Of a stretch of DNA of 64,000 nucleotides, positions 36,601 through 43,463 are shown one piece after another (position 1 is the first letter of the stretch; every line of letters starts with the position of its first letter). Source of the DNA: Rhodococcus wratislaviensis (GTDB lineage Bacteria > Actinomycetota > Actinomycetes > Mycobacteriales > Mycobacteriaceae); the NCBI RefSeq assembly GCF_900455735.1, contig NZ_UAUI01000027.1:186001-250000 (forward strand). Reading direction: 5' to 3'. Below the pieces are notes generated by a model, which did not search any database, had not been told where the DNA came from, and worked only from the letters and a program-made list of their open reading frames with translations. Both the position numbers and the translations under genes were made by a program.

Positions 36601-38750
36601 GATACGTCAACAGTTCGGCGCTGAGTGCGGAACGGTTCGTCGCGAACCCGTTCGGCGATTCGGGTGCGCGGATGTACCGCACCGGCGACCTCGTCCGGTG
36701 GAACGAGAACGGCGTCCTCGAGTTCGTGGGCCGCACCGACTTCCAGGTGAAGGTGCGCGGACTGCGTATCGAGCTCGGCGAGATCGAGGAGGCGTTCGTC
36801 CGGTACCGCGACGTGGCGCAGGCCGCCGTCATCGTCCACAACAGCGAGGTGGGTGCGCGGCTCGTCGCCTACGTCGTGCCGAAACAGGATGCGACTCTCG
36901 ACTCGGCGGCGCTGAACGGATTTGTCGCGGAATTGCTGCCCGAATACATGATTCCGGACTCCGTGATGGTGCTCGCCGAACTTCCGCTGGGTACCAGCGG
37001 CAAGCTCGACCGGCGCGCGCTGCCGGTGCCGGACTTCGCGTCGGCGGCAGATTTCCGGGCGCCTGGCACCGACACCGAACGTGCACTCGCGACCGTGTTC
37101 GGCGAACTGCTCGGCCGGGAGAGCGTCGGAATCGACGATTCGTTCTTCGAGCTCGGCGGCGACAGCATCGTGTCCATCCAGTTGGTGGCGCGGGCACGTG
37201 CGGCCGGTATCCACTTCACCGCGCGAGATGTGTTCGAGCGGCGCACCGTTGCCGAACTGGCCGCGGTGGCCGACTCGGGCGAGTCCGCGGCGGCCGTGCT
37301 GCAGGAGTACGAGGGTGGTGGCGTCGGAACGGTGCCGCTCACCCCGGTCGCCCGCAAGATGGTCGAGCGCGGCGGCGACTTCGACCGGTTCGTCATGCCG
37401 TTGCTGCTGACACTGCCCGCCGGGATCGGACGCGAGCAGGTGATCGCGACGATCACCGCCGTCGTCGACAAGCACGACGTGCTGCGGTCGACCCTCGTCA
37501 CGTCCGGCGTGGAGGACGCGCTCGAGATCGCACCCGCGGGCAGCGTCGACATCGACGGCACCGTGCAGCGGGTGGAGATCGCGGCAGGCGACGAACCCGG
37601 TTCGCCGGAGTTCGATGCCGTGGCGAGTGCCGCCTTCGACGCGGCGCTGGATCGTCTCGATCCGCGCACCGGGTCGATGCTCCAGTTCGTCTGGTTCGAT
37701 CCCGCCGAGGCGGATCGGCGCGGACGGCTCCTCGTGTTGCCGCACCACCTCGTCATCGACTCCGTGTCGTGGCGGATCCTGGTGCCGGACTTCGCGACCG
37801 CAGGCGCCCAGATCGCCGGCGGAACGGCGCCGTCACTCGAGCCGGTCGGAACGTCGCTGCGGCGCTGGACCGACGGTCTGCTGGAGGCGGCGGCGAGGCC
37901 GGAGCGGGTGGCCGAACTCGAGGTGTGGGAACACATGCTCACCGGCCCGGATCCGTTGCTCGGATCGCGTGAGCTGGACCTGGAAACCGATCTGATCAGC
38001 ACGCTGGAACGGACCCGGGTGGATGTCCCCGCACCGGTCACCGAGGCACTGCTGGGGGGCACGCCGGGCGCGCTCGACGGTGAGATCGGCGACGTCCTCG
38101 CGGCTGCCCTCGCGTTGGCGGTGGCCGCATGGCGGCGCGACCGCGGAGTCGACGCTTCGTCGACGGTGGTCACCCTCGAGGGCCACGGACGTGAAGAGTC
38201 CACGGTGCCGGGTGCGGATCTGTCGCGGACGGTCGGCTGGTTCACCACGATGTACCCGGCGCGTCTCGATCTCGCCGGGGTCGACATCGCCGATGCCCTG
38301 CGGGGCGGCGCGGGCGCGGCGGACGTCGTGCACGCGGTGCGGGATCAGCTGAGCGCGATCCCGGACCGGGGAATCGGGTACGGGCTGCTCCGGTACCTGA
38401 ACCCCGACACGTCGGCGGTCATGAGGAACTGGCCGGAACCGCAGATCGTGTTCAACTACATCGGACGCGTCAGCGCGGCCGAGGTCCCCGAGGCCGTGCG
38501 CGGACTCGACTGGCTGCCCGATTTCGAATCGCCCGTCACGGGTGGATTCGAGAAGAGCGCGATGCCCGCCCAGGCCGCCCTCGACATCCAGTCGGTGATC
38601 TCGGAAACCGAGGAGGGCCTGCAGTTGTCGGCGTTCATGTCCTTCCCGCCCGGCATCCTCTCGACGCCGGACGTGGACCGGTTCGGGGAGTTCTGGGTGG
38701 CCGCACTCACCGCGCTCGTGGCTCAGGCCGAGGAGCGATCCGGGCGCTGA
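4929..38750 (+). CDS. Giant nine-module non-ribosomal peptide synthetase, no thioesterase
   Basis: One frame of 11,273 residues. TTG 4929 is chosen because GGAG lies six bases upstream and the first in-frame ATG would fall inside the first condensation domain. Domain order by active-site landmarks: C1 (HH 146-147), A1, T1 (Ser 1008), E1 (HH 1223-1224); C2 (1721-1722), A2, T2 (Ser 2581); C3 (2766), remnant 3098-3203, A3, T3 (Ser 3774); C4 (3959), A4, T4 (4837); C5 (5023), remnant 5368-5464, A5, T5 (6010); C6 (6196), A6, T6 (7068); C7 (7254), A7, T7 (8129); C8 (8315), A8, T8 (9193), E8 (9388); C9 (9888), A9, T9 (10746), E9 (10939). C1 resembles the EntF-type starter condensation domain. C2 and C9 have the D-L type N-terminus, as expected after E domains. 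The protein ends in an epimerase domain, so release or onward transfer needs another protein. No MbtH partner is in the window. Confidence 0.97.
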   Translation: MGSGQAAGSSGAPEGAFPLSAAQRGIWFAQHAMGEVPLTIAQYIELRGDIDLDLLTEATVRTGREFGSGFLRLVEIEGMPYQYVDKSLDDAITYVDLRAEDDSVDAAEKWMRANYSAPVDLLEDRLVVVYLLHVGENHYFWFCRIHHIALDGFGAMALIARIAEIYTALVEGTEPPACRAEDLVRIVEDEQRYRNSERFAKDREYWAERTAHLPEAPSLAGRAAMVGKFARLSSEALPESTATLLDEALGGSNASSAPIVVAAFAAYLAHMTDRTDVVLSLPVSARTTATLRRSGGMVSNIVPLRLQITPEMTVPELVKSVQIELTGALRRQRYRHEDIRRDAGAPQGQRGFFGPSINIMMFHSEIKLGTVTGHQNVLTTGPVEDLSLNIYQGVAGSKIHIDFEANPNLYSADELDRHHSRFFDFFERFLGAGDDASVSDLAAMSDEERGQVVTGWNGDVVSPPTGTVVDLFDAQVGRTPDATALVFDGEELTYAEFDARVNRLARTLIGRGVGPEAKVALAIRRSLDSMVAMYAVVKAGGAYVPLDPDHPAERTAYVLESARPLCILTVARDGLVFPADQDVLEIDALDLSGVPADPIRDDERAADLRPANPAYVIYTSGSTGRPKGVAVSHASVLNQVTWIAARYGLGADDVVLQKTPTTFDVSVWELFAALASGSRLVIAAPEGHRDPAYLADVIAREKVTATSFVPSMLSVFVAEADREQLASLRVVLVAGEAFPPAVAAAFRAKSDAGLHNLYGPTEFTVHATAGEVDRETHHTIPIGTPVWNTEAYVLDGHLRPAPIGSAGELYLAGAQVARGYEGRPELTAERFVANPFGAAGTRLYRTGDLVKWRVDGSIEYLGRTDFQVKVRGLRIELGEIEAAMSSYPHVAQSVAVVHDSSLGQRLVGYVVPEPDSAVDVEDLTVHVGRAVPSYMVPDAVVVIAEMPVGASGKLDRKALPEPTFAAESSEYVAPRSAMEESIAGLFAEVLGLPRVSVGDSFFALGGDSIVSIQLVSRAKEAGVLFTARDVFERKTVASLAEVAKSASDSATVHVLEELPGAGIGTMPLTPVVHWMTELGGDFHRFSQSILLALPPKVERDRLVRTLTAVVDRHDALRSSLHRTDSPAGWSLEVAPIGSVDVDRLVDRVEFSEGPGTDSFEALAAHALERTVDTLDPATGSVVRFVWFAPAEDSADLAPRDGEDGDSGDVERTPQSGRLLVVIHHLAVDGVSWRVLVPDFASAWAQIAAGADPLLPAVGTSVRRWAHGLADNARSARRVAELDYWRTTLDGADPLIGSRALDGRDTVSTTGRVRLEVPADVTDGLLTDVPRAFHGGVNDGLLTALALAVAAWRAERGVTESSTLVHLEGHGREETVLPGADLARTVGWFTSMFPVRLSAPGVDVRDALAGGAAAGQAVKSVKEQLARVPEHGIGYGMLRYLNAETRAVLAALPSPQISFNYLGRVSVGEIPDAFRAAGWVPDTDTMELTGTRNSEMPVHFALDINAMIVDVEGEQRLSATVDFPHGVLTDSEVGELTGLWTRALEGLVEHTKRPGAGGRTPSDLDLVSLSQSRIDTLESDYPALADVWSLAPLQVGLLFHASLADTATDVYTTQLVMDLGGSVDTGRLRRAAESLVARHPNLRTAFVAGDDGTGMQVVVDRVEVPWTQVDLSAASESDREAELDALMLANRTDRFDMTAPPLVRFLLVETGEDRYRFAVTNHHILLDGWSLPILIQDLLTLYAVDGDALALPQPRPYRSYLEWLSAQDPQVPVAAWTKALGGIEEPTLLAPAHAETAPTLAPGELVIDLPDALLADMTARSRELGVTMNTLVQAAWGIVLGRLTGRDDVVFGTTVSGRPPQVPGIESMLGLFINTLPVRVRVRSGDAVRTLLDRIQHEQTELLDHHHVGLTDIQQGLGLGALFDTLMVYESYPLDREALTKSSDIEGLRVLDVTSNDATHYPLAIVAMTDPRLHLTAKFLPEIFEAAEVEEIMVRVVRVLGALSGDVDTLVADIDILAPGERASLLAAHGTDAAAPLSLPEILAATAAENGERIALVADGESLTYAELDARSNRLARVLVDRGVGPETSVALGMTRSLHSVIATWAVAKAGGAFVPVDPRYPSERIAHMVADSGAILGLTVAAQRDTLPSDVDWLALDSSECDALCTPKSAAPVTDSERTASVQLEHPAYMIYTSGTTGLPKGVVVTHTGLANFSAEQRTHYGVSPSARTLHFASPSFDASVLELLLAFGCGATMVVAPADLYGGEELRNFLADNEVTHAFVTPAALASVEPAGLDRLEVVVVGGEACPPELVERWAPGRRMYNGYGPTEATVMSNVSNQLVPGSRIEIGGPVCGVTVYVLDELLRPVPVGVAGELYIAGPGLARGYHDRLGLTAERFVANPFGENGSRMYRTGDIVRFVVDHGHRAGYGVEYVGRSDFQVKVRGFRIELGEIDAALAKHPDLEFAATLGTSMPSGSTALVSYVLPTAGAAVDVAEVTHFVGDTLPAHMVPSAVVVLDEIPLTTAGKLDRRALPEPDFDALQAEMVEPRTPTEELVAGVLADVLGLAKISVAESFFDLGGNSLVATKAVARLNAAAGTRLGVRELFEAPTVERLAVKVAEQAGTGSGRPVLLARPRPGRVPLSMAQQSMWLMNRFDTASSAYNIPLAVRLSGSLDIDAMSSAVSDVLARHESLRTVFPDSGDGPYQQVVDTEQVPVDLTPVPVTEAELHTALTEFATEGFDVTVAPPLRIRLFATSESEFLLVLVVHHICADGASMSPLARDVMVAYSARTAGAAPLWQPLPVQYPDFALWQREVLGDPADTQSLAGKQIAHWADTLAGAPELIDLPLDHARPARQSMRGDSIDFAITPELRRGLEAVGKERGASLFMVTHAALTTLLSRLSTSDDITVGTPLAARSDQALDDLVGMFVNTLVLRTHVRPGDSFAELVERVREGDLAAFGNSDVPFEKIVEALRIRRSAAYSPLFQVMLSFQNNRMDALELPGLTVRVIEDMAQGAKYDLTLTITEKADESGEPAGLGGRFTFATDLFERSTAERISERFVRILEAVVTDPGVAVGDIDILTEHERAKLSQARPARTMTVRELPQLLAAAVEVDPDAVAVAHDGMQVTYREFDERLRLMSAPLSERGMGPDAIVSVVLSGLVPTIMMAPPSEDGKDGFGTILDQVIADAHALVGDIEIAAPAPEIVATPEAEVAETSGWPLELFVTRWQEWVERDPEARAVVAGGVETSRGELNRRANQLARELLSRGVRPDDVVALLTPRSVEWVIGMLATWKVGAAYSPFDQKWGMERITGLVEDSGTRTVVATRSWSGLTEAPTGNAALDDPIVLDDPDTVRHLESLDDTDFPHDPWSDEHAGKRLGHVISTSGSTGRPKPTMVPMLGLSNNYQSYQCDLRVKDGTGLLIANSPLFDQTQKNIWVGLAYGGVLHLADDGFDPGPILRMIGTGEVQITNLAPSAFEVLTELDTDGVLPNLKVVLLGGEMLRPAACTALIGTDSRLLNNYGPTEASVTCSSYELDLSTADAESWPVPFGAAFRGVRYHVLDGRMRPVPPGVTGDLYIGGQVLARGYGNMFGTTASRFVANPFEGPGARMYRTGDLVRERADGGLVFVGRSDFQVKIRGLRIELGEIESALNATDAVQKSVVVVHDSEQGPRLVAYVTATAGAELDVDATLDALRHVLPSHMIPDTVMVLDEMPLNANLKVDRKALPDPVFATSTVEFVAPRTPLEEVVAGIFGDVISATRVSVDESFFDLGGNSLSATRVAARVTSATGTEVGIRDLFDAPTVATLAKLVEDRAHNGSTRPALVAGERPRELPLSLAQQRMWFLNRFDPSSPAYNVPLTVRLRGELDVAALAAALSDVVARHEVLRTVFPDSDSGAHQVILPAAGIDLALEPVDVREEDLRDRMFEFGSTGFDVTDTIPVRARLFRLGATDHVLVLVMHHIASDGASTLPLARDVMTAYASHLDGTQPAWPALPVQYADYALWQRDVLGSEDDPDSLAAAQIDFWSKTLAGVPDVLALPTDRPRPTVRSMAGASVGFSVDEDIHRRLGEVARAHNVSLFMVLHASLSVLLARLSSSTDIAIGTAVAGRGDEALENLVGMFVNTLVLRTEVEPGTSFAELLEQVRTQDLAAFSNQDVPFEQLVDALKPARSTAYSPLFQVVLTHQVNGIPSLEFAGLEATPGAVDVEFSKFDLTVDLRELWSDEGAPTGITGVLGFATEIFDADTVQGFADRFVRILAAVAGGGTDIAVGDIPILDAEETEELTPVRGIEGTSPTTLVELLSAAVAANPDGDAIVSGGDSITYRELDERSNRVARILIERGVGAETFVGLGITRSIASIVGIWAVAKSGGAYVPIDPRYPDERIAHMVTDSGVSLGLSVSSEVGRLPADVDWLVLDSEDFENASARYSTAPVAEAERRTAVTPANSAYVIYTSGTTGQPKGVVVTHRGLANFAAEQRERYQVTADSRTLHFASPSFDASVLELLLAVGAGATMVIAPTDVYGGPEFATFLREHRVTHGFVTPSALASVDPSGLDDFQFVVAGGEAVPAELAARWAPGRSLFNGYGPTETTIMTNISDPMAADGPVTIGGPIRGTSALVLDDRLRPVPVGIAGDLYLSGLGLARGYHRRTPLTAGRFVANPYGEPGDRMYRTGDVVRWKKDADGTLTVDYVGRSDQQVKVRGFRIELGEIDAVLAKHPAVDFATTSVLPGPSGDSVLVSYVLPVPGAEVDVTRMLDFVGEFVPTYMVPSTIVTLDAIPLTPVGKLDRRALPEPEFLAEDREFRAAGTALEQRVAAVFAEVLGVDVVGADDSFFTLGGNSLAATRVMARINEAVGIDAPVREIFEAPTVAQLARRLEELGVDGGARPPVTAGARPDRLPLSLAQQRMWYANRFDPESAEYNIPLALRLTGALDVDALRSAIADVVARHESLRTVYPDSVDGPYQVVLSASDTKSGLDVVRVADEQELRERVVALASAGFDVTADVPVRAALFELGERDHVLVVVVHHISADGSSMAPLARDLFGAYGARMQGEEPSFSPLPVQYPDFALWQRNLLGSEDDPESLAGKQIAYWTHALGDAPEVLDLPADRPRPAVRNPQGGLIEFEIGQDVHRSLNELAQTHQASLFMVVHTALAVLLGRLSNTSDISVSTPVAGRGDRALDDLVGMFVNTLVLRTDVDPNARFSTLLTQAREVDLNAFGNADVPFEQIVEVLRPSRTAAYAPLAQVMLSFQNLERPKLDLDGLTVEVLESGLTTSKTDLGVAVEERFDEGAVANGMRGWFSYATDLFDESTVRGFADRFVRVLEAVTADADAVVGDIDILTEGEKAGLAVPDEGTQSLMSHSISEELAATKSLPELLDGAASINPDGIALSHNGTDVTYAQLRDKSAELARTLAGVGVGPEAAVTVALSTLLPGLLDGSSGEGFADTFAGVLAGVIADATSATSATAAEERTLVDLFDEQVARTPDAVALVFGDDALTYAEFDARTNRLARELLARGVGPESKVAVALRRSLEMMIAIYAIEKTGAAYVPLDPDHPAARTAYVIESASPVCVLTSSADRDAETDAPRIEVDTVDLSGHPDGPITDDERGAPVRPDSTAYVIYTSGSTGKPKGVAVSHRAIVNRLLWMQDTYPMDSTDVVLQKTPVTFDVSVWELFWPLEVGAKLVVAIPDGHRDPAYLSEVIAEHSVTTMHFVPSMLAVFTAGADAPLCGSLRQVFCSGEALPPASAAAFRDFSSAALHNLYGPTEAAVDVTYWECTEADRTTVPIGAPVWNTQLYVLDSRLRPVPAGVHGELYLAGIQLARGYVGRSDLTSDRFVANPFGTAGQRMYRTGDIVRKRADGIVEYIGRRDFQVKLRGQRLELGEVESALLAHPSVAQAVVVVHRSETTGENLVGYVIPVADVAIDTASVLDAAAETLPAYMVPARILVLDSFPLGATGKLDRGALPEPDFVKSEAEYVAPRTPVEEIVAGVFGEVLGVERVGAADSFFDLGGNSISATRLTARLTAALGGRLSVRECFEHPTVAELAELLEATASTGEQRPALVARPRPDRIPLSLAQQRMWFVNQFDPSSPAYNLPLAVRLTGSIDPAALNAAWADVVERHESLRTVFPVGDEDAHQVVLTPADVVSDLTPTPVSDEQDLYARMRELGATGFDVTETVPVRVACFEVNPTDHILMMVVHHISADGASLAPLFTDIMTAYAARAAGSAPGWEPLPVQYADYALWQRVSLGDESDPESLVARQLGYWQQALGGLPEVLELPTDRPRPPVQSLRGASARFTIDAQTHRGLLAIARETNSTLFMVVHAALAVLLERLSSQTDVAIGTPVAGRGEQELDRLVGMFVNTLVLRASVRPDDTFADLLAQVRATDLNAFSHSDVPFERLVEVLDVPRSTAHQPLFQVALSFDNNESVRMEFPGLEISALDAPLEVAKFDLQLSVGERYVDGAAAGIAATFNYSTDIFDEQTVLRFADRFGRILHAVSADRDVVLGDIEILDAAEKAAIAPVRGPQSIEPRTLPELLRSGVEISPESVAVSFEGREVTYRELDERSNQLARVLIDRGVGPENYVALAITRSVESILGIWSIAKAGGAYLPVDPKLPFERIGEMLSDSAAVLGLTVARHHDDLPGTVPWIVLDDSAAAEEIGARAAGAVEDADLRRALTVDHPAYLIYTSGSTGKPKGVVVTHRGLANLTREVREHYVVSPNSRFLHVASPSFDTSVGEMLAAFSAGATLVISPADVYGGDELAELIRRERVNNVVMTPTALMTVDPDGLDSVTSVVVGGDTCTPELVARWAPGREMRNAYGPTETTVIVTITEPMVAGERVTIGSPLRGVESLILDSRLRPVPEGVPGELYICGPSVTRGYHNRPSVTAERFVANPFGEPGARMYRTGDVVRWADGHRVEYVGRSDFQVKVRGFRVELGEIDAALAAQPEVEFAVTVGRENPAGLTTLVSYVLPADGATVDAESLKSVVGETLPPYMVPSVVILLDEIPLTGIGKLDRARLPEPEFVTAGAEFRAPTTPGEETIAGIFADVLGLEQVSVDDSFFDLGGNSLSATRVVSRAGQVFGRRIGVRELFEAPTVAGLAARIGTPDENVRPRPVLAPRERSAFVPLSLAQSRMWFINRFDPDSPAYNIPLAVRLTGALDVDALQAAVFDVLERHESLRTIYPDSPDGPHQVILPADQVRLDLTPAAVSDDELREQLVEMVTAGFDVTADLPPIRTRLFEVGPQDYVLALVVHHVSTDGESTAPFVRDVMVAYASRAAGREPGFAPLPVQYADYAIWQRELLGSEDDPDSLIAAQLAFWKKTLAGVPDLLELPVDRPRPPVQSLRGSRIDFTIDAEVHRGLAALARRHNASVFMAVHAAFAVLLSRLSGTEDISVGTPIAGRGERELDDVVGMFVNTLALRVQVDGQQTFDEILDRAREADLEAFSHADVPFERLVEVLNPARSMAHHPIFQVGYSFQNTTKAELELPDLTVTPLEVEGDTAQFDLHLILGDSPEGEQMSGVFTFATDLFDAVTVKRFADMFRRVLAAAVDSPGTAVGDLPLAGSDERALVVSGWNDTERVLPETTLADMFASAAAENPDVTALVFEGESLTYADFSTRVNRLARHLVGRGVGPETVVGLAIPRSVELLVGMYAVAAAGGAYLPIDPDHPADRTAYVLESAQPVCVLTTRAVAGGLPGGVDHLLLDELDLGGIDASPLTDSERIAPLRPENAAYVIYTSGSTGRPKGVAIAHRAIANQLRWKQSEYPLTAEDSVLLKTAATFDLSVWEFWWALTAGARLVVATPDGHRDPSYLAALVAEQQVSTVHFVPSLLSAFVAVAEPAQLVSLTRVLCIGEALPADTMLRFRDVSDAEIFNLYGPTEAAVSVTHYRCGDERDGAVPIGRPEWNTQTYVLDSRLHPVPAGVTGELYLAGEQLARGYFGRHDLTAERFVANPFGAAGQRMYRTGDLVRWNRDGNLDYVGRSDFQVKVRGFRIELGEIERALVAHPSVAQGVVVVHHDRHTGDRLVGYVVPEQGDSVDDADVLAFAGRSVPGYMVPSALITLDALPLNINGKLDRKALPEPEFGGAADHYRAPRTPVEEIVAGVFADVLGHERVSADTSFFDLGGNSLVATRVVARINAALDTSIGVRELFEAPTVIALSARAEQSDSAGASRPALVPQPRPARIPLSPAQSRMWFINQFDTASAAYNIPLAIKLTGHLDVSALEQALGDVVERHETLRTTYPDTGDGPGQVVLSRARSFTSLDVENVADENALRERVVSLVTAGFDVAQAVPVRARLLRIDAEQHVLVIVVHHISSDGASTAPLARDVVIAYSARAAGSEPAWAPLDVQYADFSLWQHELLGDENASDSLAAKQIDYWRTTLSGLPDVLPLPTDRPRPPAQSMRGANFDFEIDAELRDRLGALAREHNASLFMVAHAALSVLLARLSATDDIAVGTAIEGRGEAALDDLVGMFVNTLVLRAQVDVDATFSDLLAQVRQHDLGAFTHTDVPFERLVEILQPERSTAFSPLFQVALAFQNIEQAHLELPGLTVEGLDGGISAAKFDLQLTLADAADADGDAPMRGVFTYATDLFDERTIAAFAFRFQRILEAVTADASVLIGDIDVLSENEHEVLAPVRGADSAAPELLSSILATAAAVDPDAVAVVCGDEQVTYRELDERSNRLARVLIGRGIGADDFVALALTRSVESILSIWAVAKTGAAFVPVDPSYPFDRILHMVTDSRVEVGLTTGAHVGELPDTVRWLVLGEDEMDGDCASVSSEAVTDADRIRPTRVDDAAYVIYTSGSTGLPKGVVVTHTGLANVTTEQVERLRLTPQSRVLHFASPSFDASVFELLHAVAAASTMVIASGVVYGGDELARLLKKQKVTHAFITPAALTTVDPAGLNGIEVLSVAGEACPPELMQKWAPGRRMFNLYGPSEATIWSTSSNPMKADQPVTIGGPTRGVDVVVLDSRLTPVPVGVAGELYVAGPSVARGYHNRFALTAERFVANPFGGPGERLYRTGDVVRWVPDGETGDLVLDYVGRSDFQVKVRGFRIELGEIDAELGSHPSVDFAVTLGHHREQTGQTVLVSYVMPAPSASIDVAELSAFVSETLPGYMVPSSIMAIDSVPLTPAGKLDRKALPEPQFVSAAGEYCAPSTPMEKAIADVFAQVLGVDRVSVDDSFFALGGDSIVSIQLTTRAKNAGVLFTARDVFERKTVSALADVAAWATDVESVKLEELPGGGVGSIPLTPIAHWLVETAGTFEKFSQAVLLTTPPAVTRDQLVATVDAILDRHDILRSRLTRTGDDWAFEVLSTEEAFGAADLIEQIEFTDKPGTDGFERLARAALDRAAERLDPASGRMTQFVWFAPAASLPGQSGRLLVLAHHLVVDGVSWRVLLPDFATAGSQITAGQPAQLEAVGSSVRAWAHGLVAEAKSPHRVAELDFWRGMLAGTDPLIGQRAFDPARDVIARTDRLSMTFSTQVTQALLTTIPQSVNGGVNDGLLAALALAVARWRGLRNGTEDRSVLINLEGHGREEATVPGADLSRTVGWFTSLYPVRLDVSRADLADAFDGGASTGAALKAVKEQLLAVPDKGIGYGLLRYLNEETAPTLASLPTPQIGFNYLGRAGSVELPAEIRDLGWIPDSDSGEFGGAMDDEMVAPAVLSINAVTSETASGPQIEAKIAFATEILDEADVWELAELWHAAATALAEHASGPNGGGLTPSDVPLVSVTQDDLEALERRYPDATDVWPLAPLQSGMFFHSVLAEDAVDVYTAQVVLDFQGTVDVRRLRGAAEALIARHANLRTAFVPDDSGTAVQVVVDRVALPWEELDLSGLSGAEREERMSSVLSGHRSARFDMSRPPLMRFLLIRTGENSYRFSISNHHILLDGWSMPLLMKDLLVLYATRGDGSVLPRVRGYRDFLGWLSERDTDASRSAWAHALAGLDGPTVLAPAPTSEDRPEPAEFALHLGEVVSENLARIARDRGLTMNTIVQAAWGLLLARMTASDDVVFGATVSGRPPEVAGIESMVGLFINTIPIRVRIDPRESLLGLLERLQAEQSTLFDHHHIGLPEIQQIAGIGGLFDTLTVFESYPVDRAGLTEDSDIDGLRVAGVQISDASHYPLSLLAQSDSELQLVLKYLPDVFGADTVERLGSRLNRILQTIAAGSSTLVGDLDLLTGDERELVLSGWNDSAHDVADESVVSMFGAQVARTPDRTAVVADHVRLTYAEFDARVNRLARHLMSMGVGPDSVVGIAMRRSLDMVISLYAVHAAGGAYVPIDPEHPADRTSYVVDSAMPTCVLSLADDIANLDVDVPVYLVEDFDVSEYADGPVEDSERLAGLRPDNLAYALYTSGSTGRPKGVAIPHSALANQLAWMRDVYGIGAQDVVLQKTPFTFDASVWELFLPLVVGGTLVIASPDGHRDPEYMAATVGTEAVTVIQFVPSVLTMFLDAATADRCGSLRLVFAGGEPLPQSAAERVAGLGSAELVNLYGPTEVTINSTAHVVEPSGTAPIAPIGSPAWNTRAYVLDAHLNPAPVGVPGELYLDGAQLARGYVNSSALSAERFVANPFGDSGARMYRTGDLVRWNENGVLEFVGRTDFQVKVRGLRIELGEIEEAFVRYRDVAQAAVIVHNSEVGARLVAYVVPKQDATLDSAALNGFVAELLPEYMIPDSVMVLAELPLGTSGKLDRRALPVPDFASAADFRAPGTDTERALATVFGELLGRESVGIDDSFFELGGDSIVSIQLVARARAAGIHFTARDVFERRTVAELAAVADSGESAAAVLQEYEGGGVGTVPLTPVARKMVERGGDFDRFVMPLLLTLPAGIGREQVIATITAVVDKHDVLRSTLVTSGVEDALEIAPAGSVDIDGTVQRVEIAAGDEPGSPEFDAVASAAFDAALDRLDPRTGSMLQFVWFDPAEADRRGRLLVLPHHLVIDSVSWRILVPDFATAGAQIAGGTAPSLEPVGTSLRRWTDGLLEAAARPERVAELEVWEHMLTGPDPLLGSRELDLETDLISTLERTRVDVPAPVTEALLGGTPGALDGEIGDVLAAALALAVAAWRRDRGVDASSTVVTLEGHGREESTVPGADLSRTVGWFTTMYPARLDLAGVDIADALRGGAGAADVVHAVRDQLSAIPDRGIGYGLLRYLNPDTSAVMRNWPEPQIVFNYIGRVSAAEVPEAVRGLDWLPDFESPVTGGFEKSAMPAQAALDIQSVISETEEGLQLSAFMSFPPGILSTPDVDRFGEFWVAALTALVAQAEERSGR
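9640..12800 (+). other. NRPS module 2: C-A2-T
   Basis: The C domain opens with the [13 protein letters not shown] signature of condensation domains that accept a D-residue from an upstream epimerase and has HHILLDG. The A2 pocket code reads D-A-L-F-V-G-G-V-M-K. It is nearly identical to that of module 4. Phe278 and Gly301/Gly322 resemble hydrophobic, mostly aliphatic codes; no exact match is known to me. The T domain has FFDLGGNSL. Confidence 0.75.
12831..16395 (+). other. NRPS module 3: C-(remnant)-A3-T
   Basis: C3 has HHICADG. A 105-residue remnant separates it from A3. A3 is unlike the other eight A domains: its P-loop motif is [11 protein letters not shown] (Pro replaces the usual Gly after Lys), core motif A4 reads FDQTQKNIW, and A10 reads NLKVDR. 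Pocket code D-Q-K-N-L-G-N-V-T-K. Lys239 occurs in one class of Glu codes (DAKDLGVVDK), so an acidic or amide substrate is possible. The remaining core motifs ([18 protein letters not shown]) are intact, so the domain is probably active. Confidence 0.75.
14220..14535 (+). other. Remnant of a truncated A domain fused to a C-domain tail (first copy)
   Basis: After C3 the protein starts a normal A-domain N-terminus ([27 protein letters not shown]) but leaves it after about 65 residues, before the A2 core motif. From 14454 it continues as the last part of a condensation domain ([19 protein letters not shown]). A full A domain then follows. It looks like the scar of a deleted A-T-C block, kept in frame. 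A second remnant with the same junction lies at 21030-21320. Confidence 0.7.
16410..19590 (+). other. NRPS module 4: C-A4-T
   Basis: C4 has HHIASDG. The A4 code reads D-A-L-F-V-G-G-I-M-K, one conservative change from module 2, so modules 2 and 4 should load the same hydrophobic residue. The two A domains are closely similar along their whole length, which suggests intragenic duplication or conversion. The T domain has [12 protein letters not shown]. Confidence 0.75.
19600..23110 (+). other. NRPS module 5: C-(remnant)-A5-T, serine
   Basis: C5 has HHISADG, followed by the second remnant. The A5 pocket code reads D-V-W-H-F-S-L-V-D-K, which is the classical serine code of EntF-type domains, so position 5 is predicted to be L-Ser. 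This is the most secure substrate call in the protein. The T domain has [12 protein letters not shown]. Confidence 0.85.
21030..21320 (+). other. Remnant of a truncated A domain fused to a C-domain tail (second copy)
   Basis: The same architecture as the remnant in module 3: an A-domain N-terminus ([38 protein letters not shown]) stops at the equivalent residue, then a C-domain tail ([17 protein letters not shown], from 21243) follows, then the full serine A domain. The two remnants align across their junctions, so they probably derive from one ancestral unit copied into two modules, or represent a conserved inter-domain element. Confidence 0.7.
23120..26280 (+). other. NRPS module 6: C-A6-T, enlarged aromatic-type pocket
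   Basis: C6 has HHISADG. A6 reads FDTSVGEM at core motif A4, putting glycine at position 239 where most domains carry Trp, Leu or Phe. The full code is D-T-G-V-V-G-A-V-I-K. A small residue at 239 deepens the pocket; tyrosine domains often have Ser, Thr or Leu there, and a W239S change is known to let PheA accept large para-substituted phenylalanines. This is therefore the best candidate for 4-aminophenylalanine or its N-oxidised form. The T domain has [12 protein letters not shown]. Confidence 0.65.
26290..29470 (+). other. NRPS module 7: C-A7-T
   Basis: C7 has HHVSTDG. The A7 code reads D-L-W-H-L-I-L-V-S-K. It resembles the serine code of module 5 at 239, 278 and 322, but has Ile at 301 and Ser at 331, so the substrate is uncertain. 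The A4 motif is FDLSVWEF. The T domain has [12 protein letters not shown]. Confidence 0.7.
29480..34140 (+). other. NRPS module 8: C-A8-T-E
   Basis: C8 has HHISSDG. The A8 code reads D-A-F-F-S-A-L-I-W-K, with no exact match known to me. The T domain has [10 protein letters not shown] and is followed by an epimerase with HHLVVDG and GHGREE, so residue 8 should be D-configured. The T-E unit is closely similar to those of modules 1 and 9. Confidence 0.75.
34150..38747 (+). other. NRPS module 9: C-A9-T-E, glutamine-like, terminal
   Basis: C9 has the D-L type start [13 protein letters not shown] and HHILLDG. The A9 code reads D-A-W-Q-F-G-L-I-N-K, one residue from a known Gln code (DAWQFGLIDK), so Gln or a close analogue is predicted. 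The terminal epimerase has HHLVIDS at residues 10939-10945, where Ser replaces the Gly of HHxxxDG; its GHGREES segment is intact. No thioesterase, reductase or terminal C domain follows. Confidence 0.75.
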
Positions 38751-38763
38751 TCTCCGCGGCCCG

Positions 38764-38792
38764 TGGTGGGAAGGCACCGAGCCTTCCCACCA
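38764..38792. terminator. Strong bidirectional hairpin between NRPS and N-oxygenase genes
   Basis: A perfect 12-bp stem (38764-38775 with 38781-38792) and a 5-base loop (ACCGA) sit between the NRPS stop at 38750 and the convergent gene stop at 38838. There is no T-tract on either side, as is common in actinobacteria. It should end both converging transcripts. Confidence 0.75.
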
Positions 38793-38837
38793 TGCGGCCC
38801 CGTCTGTTCCTGTCGCCCGGTTCCCGTCGCCGCGGGG

Positions 38838-39797
38838 TCAGGCCCACTCGAAGGACATCTCGCCCGCGACGCCGAGGTGCTTGCACAGTTTGTGGATGCC
38901 ACTGAAATCCTGAACCAGTGCGGATCGGCGGGTGTCGTGTTCGGCGTCGTCGATCATCGCCTGACCGCCGCCCAGATCCATGAGTTCGACAATGGTGTGC
39001 CACGTCGAGTAGTCGTTGCTGCTGAATGCGGTCATCGCGTCGACGAGCCCGTCCAGGAAATGGCGGCGGTCGCCGGGGCTCAGGGTGTCGTAAACGACGC
39101 CCGCGATGTCGTCGGCGATCGAGGCGTGACAGTACTCGTCGCGGTTGTGGAGGCGGACCGTCGCCCGGTTGACCGGCTGGATGACGTCGTTCTCGGAAAT
39201 CAGGTCGAGGTAGGAGCTGATCGAGATCTCGGCCACCGTCATGAAGGCGAACGTCGTGATCGCCCGCTTCCTCGGGTCGGCGGCATCGGCAGTCGCCGCG
39301 CGTTGACGGCGCAACGTGAGGACGTCGGGAAGGGCATTGTTCGGCATCGCCCAACCGCGTTGCCTGCGCGTGACCGCGCTCGCGTTCAGGTGCATGAGGG
39401 TGTGGTACTGCTCGTCGACCATCGCCTGGTGGACGGCCACGGCGAACGTGTCTCCGAGCCCGGTGTCCAGGGCGTCGTGCGCGACGAGGTCGAACCCGGG
39501 ATTGACCACGTACTGCTCGATGTCCATGACATTCTTGTTGAATGCGATCCAGGCCCACGCCCGGAGCCGGTTCCGTTGCTCCTCGCTCATGCCCAGGAAC
39601 CGATCGTGATCGGCGAAGGGCAGCAACTCGTTCGGGTAGTCCTGCTTGGCGAGGTCGAACAGTGCGTCGAGGTCCGGTTCCGGCTTCTTCACGGTCGCCC
39701 GTTGTCCCCAGTTCCGGGCGAGCCGGGACACGACGGCGCTCTCCACCGGATCAGCCGGGTCGTACTCCGGGAGCGAGGGAGTCTTCTGGGGCGTCAT
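38838..39797 (-). CDS. AurF/CmlI-family diiron arylamine N-oxygenase
   Basis: A 319-residue protein starting at ATG 39797, with GGAG eight bases upstream; longer upstream frame is out of register with any homology. All seven diiron ligands of AurF can be placed: Glu94, Glu129-x-x-His132 (DEQYH), Glu190, His217, Glu221-x-x-His224 (DEYCH). Their spacings of 35, 3, 61, 27, 4 and 3 residues agree with AurF within one residue. AurF oxidises p-aminobenzoate to p-nitrobenzoate and CmlI forms the nitro group of chloramphenicol, so this enzyme is expected to oxidise an aryl amine to hydroxylamine, nitroso or nitro. Its start overlaps the upstream papC-like stop (ATGA), so it is coupled to the aminophenylalanine genes. 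Substrate (free amino acid, carrier-bound, or finished peptide) is unknown. Confidence 0.9.
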   Translation of the reverse strand: MTPQKTPSLPEYDPADPVESAVVSRLARNWGQRATVKKPEPDLDALFDLAKQDYPNELLPFADHDRFLGMSEEQRNRLRAWAWIAFNKNVMDIEQYVVNPGFDLVAHDALDTGLGDTFAVAVHQAMVDEQYHTLMHLNASAVTRRQRGWAMPNNALPDVLTLRRQRAATADAADPRKRAITTFAFMTVAEISISSYLDLISENDVIQPVNRATVRLHNRDEYCHASIADDIAGVVYDTLSPGDRRHFLDGLVDAMTAFSSNDYSTWHTIVELMDLGGGQAMIDDAEHDTRRSALVQDFSGIHKLCKHLGVAGEMSFEWA

Positions 39798-40726
39798 GAC
39801 GAATCTCCGTTCCTGTCCCACGACCGCGGCTGTCTGTGAACGAGATCGGTGAAGAGGTCGGCGCACAGCCGGGCGAGGGGTTCGCTCCGGTCGCCGAGCG
39901 CCGACGTCGAGCGGGACATGAGCGAGGCGAAGTCGTCCTCCGAGCCATGCTCGACGGTTTCCGTGAGAGTGGTCAGCGCCGCGGCGAGCGCGCGGCGGGC
40001 CTCGCCCGCGAAGGGATTGCCCGCCTGGATGTCCCGGTAGACCTCTGGGACGCCTCCACCGACCCGGGCGAGGAGCGCGAGCGACACGAGATGGGGAGGG
40101 GTCCCCACCGCGGTGAGTTCGGCACCGTCGACACCGAGGTCCGCGAGCGCGAGGCCGAAGGCGAGGACGCCGGCGTGGGTCAGCGCCTGGGTCGCTGCCG
40201 TCAGCCGGTCGTGGTGTTCGGCGTCCAGGCGGACGACCGACGACCCCCAGCCGGACAGCACCGACAGGAACCACTCGACCTCACCGCTGTCCCGGTAGGT
40301 CACCGCCGCGATGGGGCGGCCCTCCGGTCCGAGGGAGGGCGCGAACATCGGATTGATGCCGACCGCGCCGTTGCGCAGCGCACTGTCACGCAGGGCGGCG
40401 TCGAATCGGGACTTCACCGACAGCGTGTCGACCAGCAGGGCGTGTTCGGACAACTCCGCCACCGCGAACGGAATCGCCTCCAGCGCGGCACTTTCGGGGA
40501 TCGCGAGGATCACCGCGTCCGCGGCGTTCACCACCGCCTGCACCTCGGAAGACGGGTCGGTGACGTCGCCCTTCACCTGATCCGGATCGGACCGGTCGGT
40601 GAACCGGATGTCGATGGTGCGCACCGTGTTTCCGTCGGCGCGCAGCCGGGTCGCCAGCATCCGGCCGACATCGCCGGAACCGCCGATCAGCGCGACGGTC
40701 CGGGCGGATGCGGCCGGGACGTTCAC
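39794..40726 (-). CDS. papC: PapC-like 4-amino-4-deoxyprephenate dehydrogenase
   Basis: A 310-residue TyrA-type dehydrogenase starting at GTG 40726, which overlaps the stop of the upstream synthase gene (GTGA). The N-terminus has the NAD(P)-binding loop GGSGDVG at about residue 15 and an acidic residue at the end of the next strand. The middle and C-terminal parts follow the all-helical dimerisation domain of prephenate dehydrogenases (ADAVILAIPES, INPMFAPSLGPEG). In chloramphenicol and pristinamycin clusters the enzyme in this position (PapC/CmlC) oxidatively decarboxylates 4-amino-4-deoxyprephenate to 4-aminophenylpyruvate. A housekeeping TyrA is the alternative, but being locked between an aminodeoxychorismate synthase and an arylamine oxygenase argues for the PapC role. 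A transaminase for the last step is not in the window. Confidence 0.82.
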   Translation of the reverse strand: MNVPAASARTVALIGGSGDVGRMLATRLRADGNTVRTIDIRFTDRSDPDQVKGDVTDPSSEVQAVVNAADAVILAIPESAALEAIPFAVAELSEHALLVDTLSVKSRFDAALRDSALRNGAVGINPMFAPSLGPEGRPIAAVTYRDSGEVEWFLSVLSGWGSSVVRLDAEHHDRLTAATQALTHAGVLAFGLALADLGVDGAELTAVGTPPHLVSLALLARVGGGVPEVYRDIQAGNPFAGEARRALAAALTTLTETVEHGSEDDFASLMSRSTSALGDRSEPLARLCADLFTDLVHRQPRSWDRNGDSS

Positions 40727-42795
40727 GGCCCGATCTCGTTCGGCCGGTCTGCCGTCACGGTCAGTGCCCGCAACATGGTGGCGGCCTTGACCATCGCCTC
40801 GTCGAATTCCTCCTCCGGGTCGGAGAGTGCCGTGATCGCCCCGCCGATACCGAACGTCACCTCGCTGTCCGTGGCGACGATCGTGCGGATGACGATCGAC
40901 AGGTCTGCCGTCCCCGTCAGCGAGAAGTAGCCGATCGAACCGGAATACACACCGCGCGGCCCGGACTCGAGCCGGTCGATGATCTCCATGGTCCGGATCT
41001 TCGGGGCGCCCGTCATCGATCCGCCCGGGAAGGCGGCGCGAACACACTCGACGACGGAGGCATCGGCGCTGAGGGTGCCGCGCACGGTCGACACGAGTTG
41101 ATGCACCGCCGCGTACGTCTCGACATCGAAGAGTTTGGGAACGTGCACCGATCCGGGAACGCACACCCGGGCCAGATCATTACGCGTCAGGTCGACGATC
41201 ATCAGATTCTCGGCGCGGTCCTTCTCGCTGTCGAGCAGGTCCTGCCGAAGCGCCGCGTCCTTGGCGGGGGTGGCGCCGCGTGGACGCGTCCCCTTGATGG
41301 GTTTGGACTCCACCACCCGGTCCGCGCCGATCCTGAGGAACCGTTCGGGGGAGGCGCTGAGAACCGACAGTCCGGCGAACTGGAGGTACGCGCTGTACGG
41401 GGTGGGGCTGATGGAACGCAGCAACTCGAACGTGTGCAGGGGATCGATCGACTGGTCCACCGTCGCCATGTTGGTCAGGCACACCTCGTAGGACTCGCCG
41501 GTCCGGATCTCACCGAGCGAGGTTGCGATGTGTTCGAGGTACTTGTCGTGTTCGTGGCGCAGGGCGAGTTCGGCGGACTCCGGCTTCCGGATCGGCGATA
41601 CCGCGGTCGGCGGGTTGTCCGGCTCGGCCAGCCGATGCAGCGCCACCTCCATCTCGTCGAGCCAGCGGCGCAACTCCGGATCGTCCTGGTGATCGCTCAG
41701 GCACAGCGCGTAGGTGCGCTCGCCGGAATGGTCGATGACGACGGCGCGGTCGGCGAACACCAGCGCGGCGTCGGGGGTGGGCGACTTGTGGGCCGCCGTG
41801 CCGCCGGTCTCGGCCTTCAGTTCGTAGCCGAGGTACCCCACGTAGCCGAGGCCGAACGGCACACCCGGGAGGCCGGGCACCGACCGGGCCTGCAGCTGCC
41901 GCTCGAGGTAGTCGAAGAACGGTGCGTGCACCTGTTCGACCGGCAATCCCTCGCGGGTGATCCGGACGATCGATTCGCTGACGTCGTACGTGATGTACTC
42001 CGCGCGAGGGCCGGAACAATTGCCCATGATGGTGAATCGCGAATTCGGTTCCGATGCCGACGTCCCGTCCAGCCAGAACGCGTTGGGCCCGGATGCGAAG
42101 AGATCCTCGAACGTGGTGCGGGGGTCGACTTCGTGGTCGACGCGCACCTGCTGGACCACGTACGGCGCGTGGGGAATCGGGATTCTCAGCATCGAACCGT
42201 GCGTGGGTGTCCCGGAATGCGTCTGCGTGAGATCGCGGAAGTTCGCGAGCAGTTCGTGACCGAAGGCGGTGCTGATCGATTCGGGGTGGAACTGGACGCC
42301 CCACAGCGGACGCGTGCGGTGCCGGACACCCATCAGCAGGCCGTCGGCGGTCCAGGCGGTGGCCTCGAGGTCGTCGGGGAGATCCTCGACGATCAGCGAG
42401 TGGTAGCGGACCGTCGGGAACGGTGACGGAATGCCGGCGAAGAGTTCGGAACCGTCGTGTTCGACGAGGGACACGCGGCCGTGCATCGGTTCGGGTGCGA
42501 GAACCACACTGCCCCCGAACAGCTGGCACAGACCCTGGTGACCGAGGCACACGCCGAGGACGGGGAGTTCGGTCTCGGTGATGACGCGCGCACTGATGCC
42601 GAAGTCGCGTTGCCGCTCCGGGCGTCCGGGACCGGGGGAGATGACGATGTTGTCGAAGTCGGACCAGGGGATCGAATCCCACTCCACATCGTTGTGCACG
42701 ACCGTGGGGGGCTCACCGTTCACCTCGGCCAGCAGAGTGAACAGGTTATAGGTGAAGGAATCGTAATTGTCGATCAACAGCGTCCGGGTACTCAT
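40723..42795 (-). CDS. pabAB: Fused aminodeoxychorismate synthase (PabA-PabB)
   Basis: A 690-residue fusion. Residues 1-190 are a class I glutamine amidotransferase with the GVCLGHQG nucleophile (Cys83) and FHPE (His170, Glu172). The rest is a chorismate-binding domain. The active-site motif reads PIKGTRPRG with lysine near residue 501; PIKGT marks aminodeoxychorismate synthases, whereas anthranilate synthases have PIAGT. The enzyme makes 4-amino-4-deoxychorismate. No PabC lyase accompanies it; instead a chorismate-mutase-like and a TyrA-like gene do, which diverts the product to 4-aminophenylalanine as in PapA/CmlB systems. ATG 42795 overlaps the previous stop by one base (TGATG); GTG 42798 is an equally coupled alternative. 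Confidence 0.93.
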   Translation of the reverse strand: MSTRTLLIDNYDSFTYNLFTLLAEVNGEPPTVVHNDVEWDSIPWSDFDNIVISPGPGRPERQRDFGISARVITETELPVLGVCLGHQGLCQLFGGSVVLAPEPMHGRVSLVEHDGSELFAGIPSPFPTVRYHSLIVEDLPDDLEATAWTADGLLMGVRHRTRPLWGVQFHPESISTAFGHELLANFRDLTQTHSGTPTHGSMLRIPIPHAPYVVQQVRVDHEVDPRTTFEDLFASGPNAFWLDGTSASEPNSRFTIMGNCSGPRAEYITYDVSESIVRITREGLPVEQVHAPFFDYLERQLQARSVPGLPGVPFGLGYVGYLGYELKAETGGTAAHKSPTPDAALVFADRAVVIDHSGERTYALCLSDHQDDPELRRWLDEMEVALHRLAEPDNPPTAVSPIRKPESAELALRHEHDKYLEHIATSLGEIRTGESYEVCLTNMATVDQSIDPLHTFELLRSISPTPYSAYLQFAGLSVLSASPERFLRIGADRVVESKPIKGTRPRGATPAKDAALRQDLLDSEKDRAENLMIVDLTRNDLARVCVPGSVHVPKLFDVETYAAVHQLVSTVRGTLSADASVVECVRAAFPGGSMTGAPKIRTMEIIDRLESGPRGVYSGSIGYFSLTGTADLSIVIRTIVATDSEVTFGIGGAITALSDPEEEFDEAMVKAATMLRALTVTADRPNEIGP

Positions 42796-43232
42796 CACGA
42801 CTCGACATTCGCAGATGGCACGGAACTGTGACGAACGTGGTGGTTGTCACGGTGGTCGTGGTGTCCGTTGTGGCGGGCGCCCTCGTCGGCGGGCTCCGCG
42901 TTGATGACGAGGTCCTCGAGCCGGCACGTCTCGGCGATGAGAAGGTCGTAGAGCGAGTCGAAGAACTCCGGGGACAGTGAGTGGCTGTCCGCGTACTGTC
43001 GCGCCCGCTCGTGGACGATGTGGATCCGGCCTGGCTGCATCATGGCGATGTGCTCGCGTCGCTTCAGTTCGCCGATGCGCAGGCACACCTCCAAGCGCTG
43101 CCGGACCGCTTCGAGCAGGGTCGCGTCGACTGCGTCGAGTTCCGCGCGCAGACCCTCGAGTGCCTGCTGCGCCGAGGCGTCAGAATGCTCTCCGGAATCG
43201 TCGCCGTTCCGCTGTCCTACGGAGAAGTACAT
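42795..43232 (-). CDS. papB: PapB-like aminodeoxychorismate mutase (AroQ fold) with His-rich tail
   Basis: An AroQ-type all-helical chorismate mutase. The pattern LRAELDAVDATLLEAV, RLEVCLRIGELK and RIHIVHERAR gives the arginine and lysine positions of the mutase active site. The following MMQPGR segment is like PapB/CmlD, which rearrange 4-amino-4-deoxychorismate to 4-amino-4-deoxyprephenate. ATG 43232 is preferred because GGGG lies five to six bases upstream; GTG 43247 would add five residues. The last 25 or so residues are rich in histidine (HNGHHDHRDNHHVRH), which is unusual for the family. It heads a four-gene unit in which every junction overlaps. Confidence 0.8.
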   Translation of the reverse strand: MYFSVGQRNGDDSGEHSDASAQQALEGLRAELDAVDATLLEAVRQRLEVCLRIGELKRREHIAMMQPGRIHIVHERARQYADSHSLSPEFFDSLYDLLIAETCRLEDLVINAEPADEGARHNGHHDHRDNHHVRHSSVPSANVES

Positions 43233-43247
43233 AGTCGCCCCACTCAC

Positions 43248-43463
43248 TCGATCGGCAGTAGCTTTCTCATCCCGACTATCGTGTGTCGTTGGTGGTTCGT
43301 TTCCATGAGCCCTTCCGGATGGCCGGAAGGGGTGTGTTCGAACGGCCGAATACGAACCAGGTGGGTTATCACCCCCAGAGTCTCGATCTCGAGTTGAGAC
43401 TTTGATGGACGGTTGGCTAACGTAACCTGAAGTCTATTTCCGCTAACCCAGGATACGAGGAAT
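43248..43463. promoter_or_regulatory. Divergent promoter region between the PAPA operon and the lipase gene
   Basis: 216 bases serve both directions. Two structures stand out. A perfect 9-bp hairpin with a 4-base loop lies at 43310-43331 (CCCTTCCGG/CCGGAAGGG), within the probable 5' leader of the PAPA operon. An inverted repeat AGTCTC...GAGACT lies at 43379-43401, a possible operator. The sequence GGTTGGCTAACGTAACC at 43411-43427 resembles an iron box with altered spacing but does not fit the consensus well. Confidence 0.45.

Noticed and set aside
40723-42795. PabAB fusion as an anthranilate synthase (TrpEG)
   Set aside because: The active-site motif is PIKGT with lysine, the aminodeoxychorismate synthase form, and no tryptophan genes are nearby.
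43411-43429. Second iron-box-like sequence upstream of the lipase gene (GGTTGGCTAACGTAACC)
   Set aside because: The half-sites GGTT and CTAAC are present but the spacing is one base short, and other positions fail when aligned to the consensus. Not strong enough to call.
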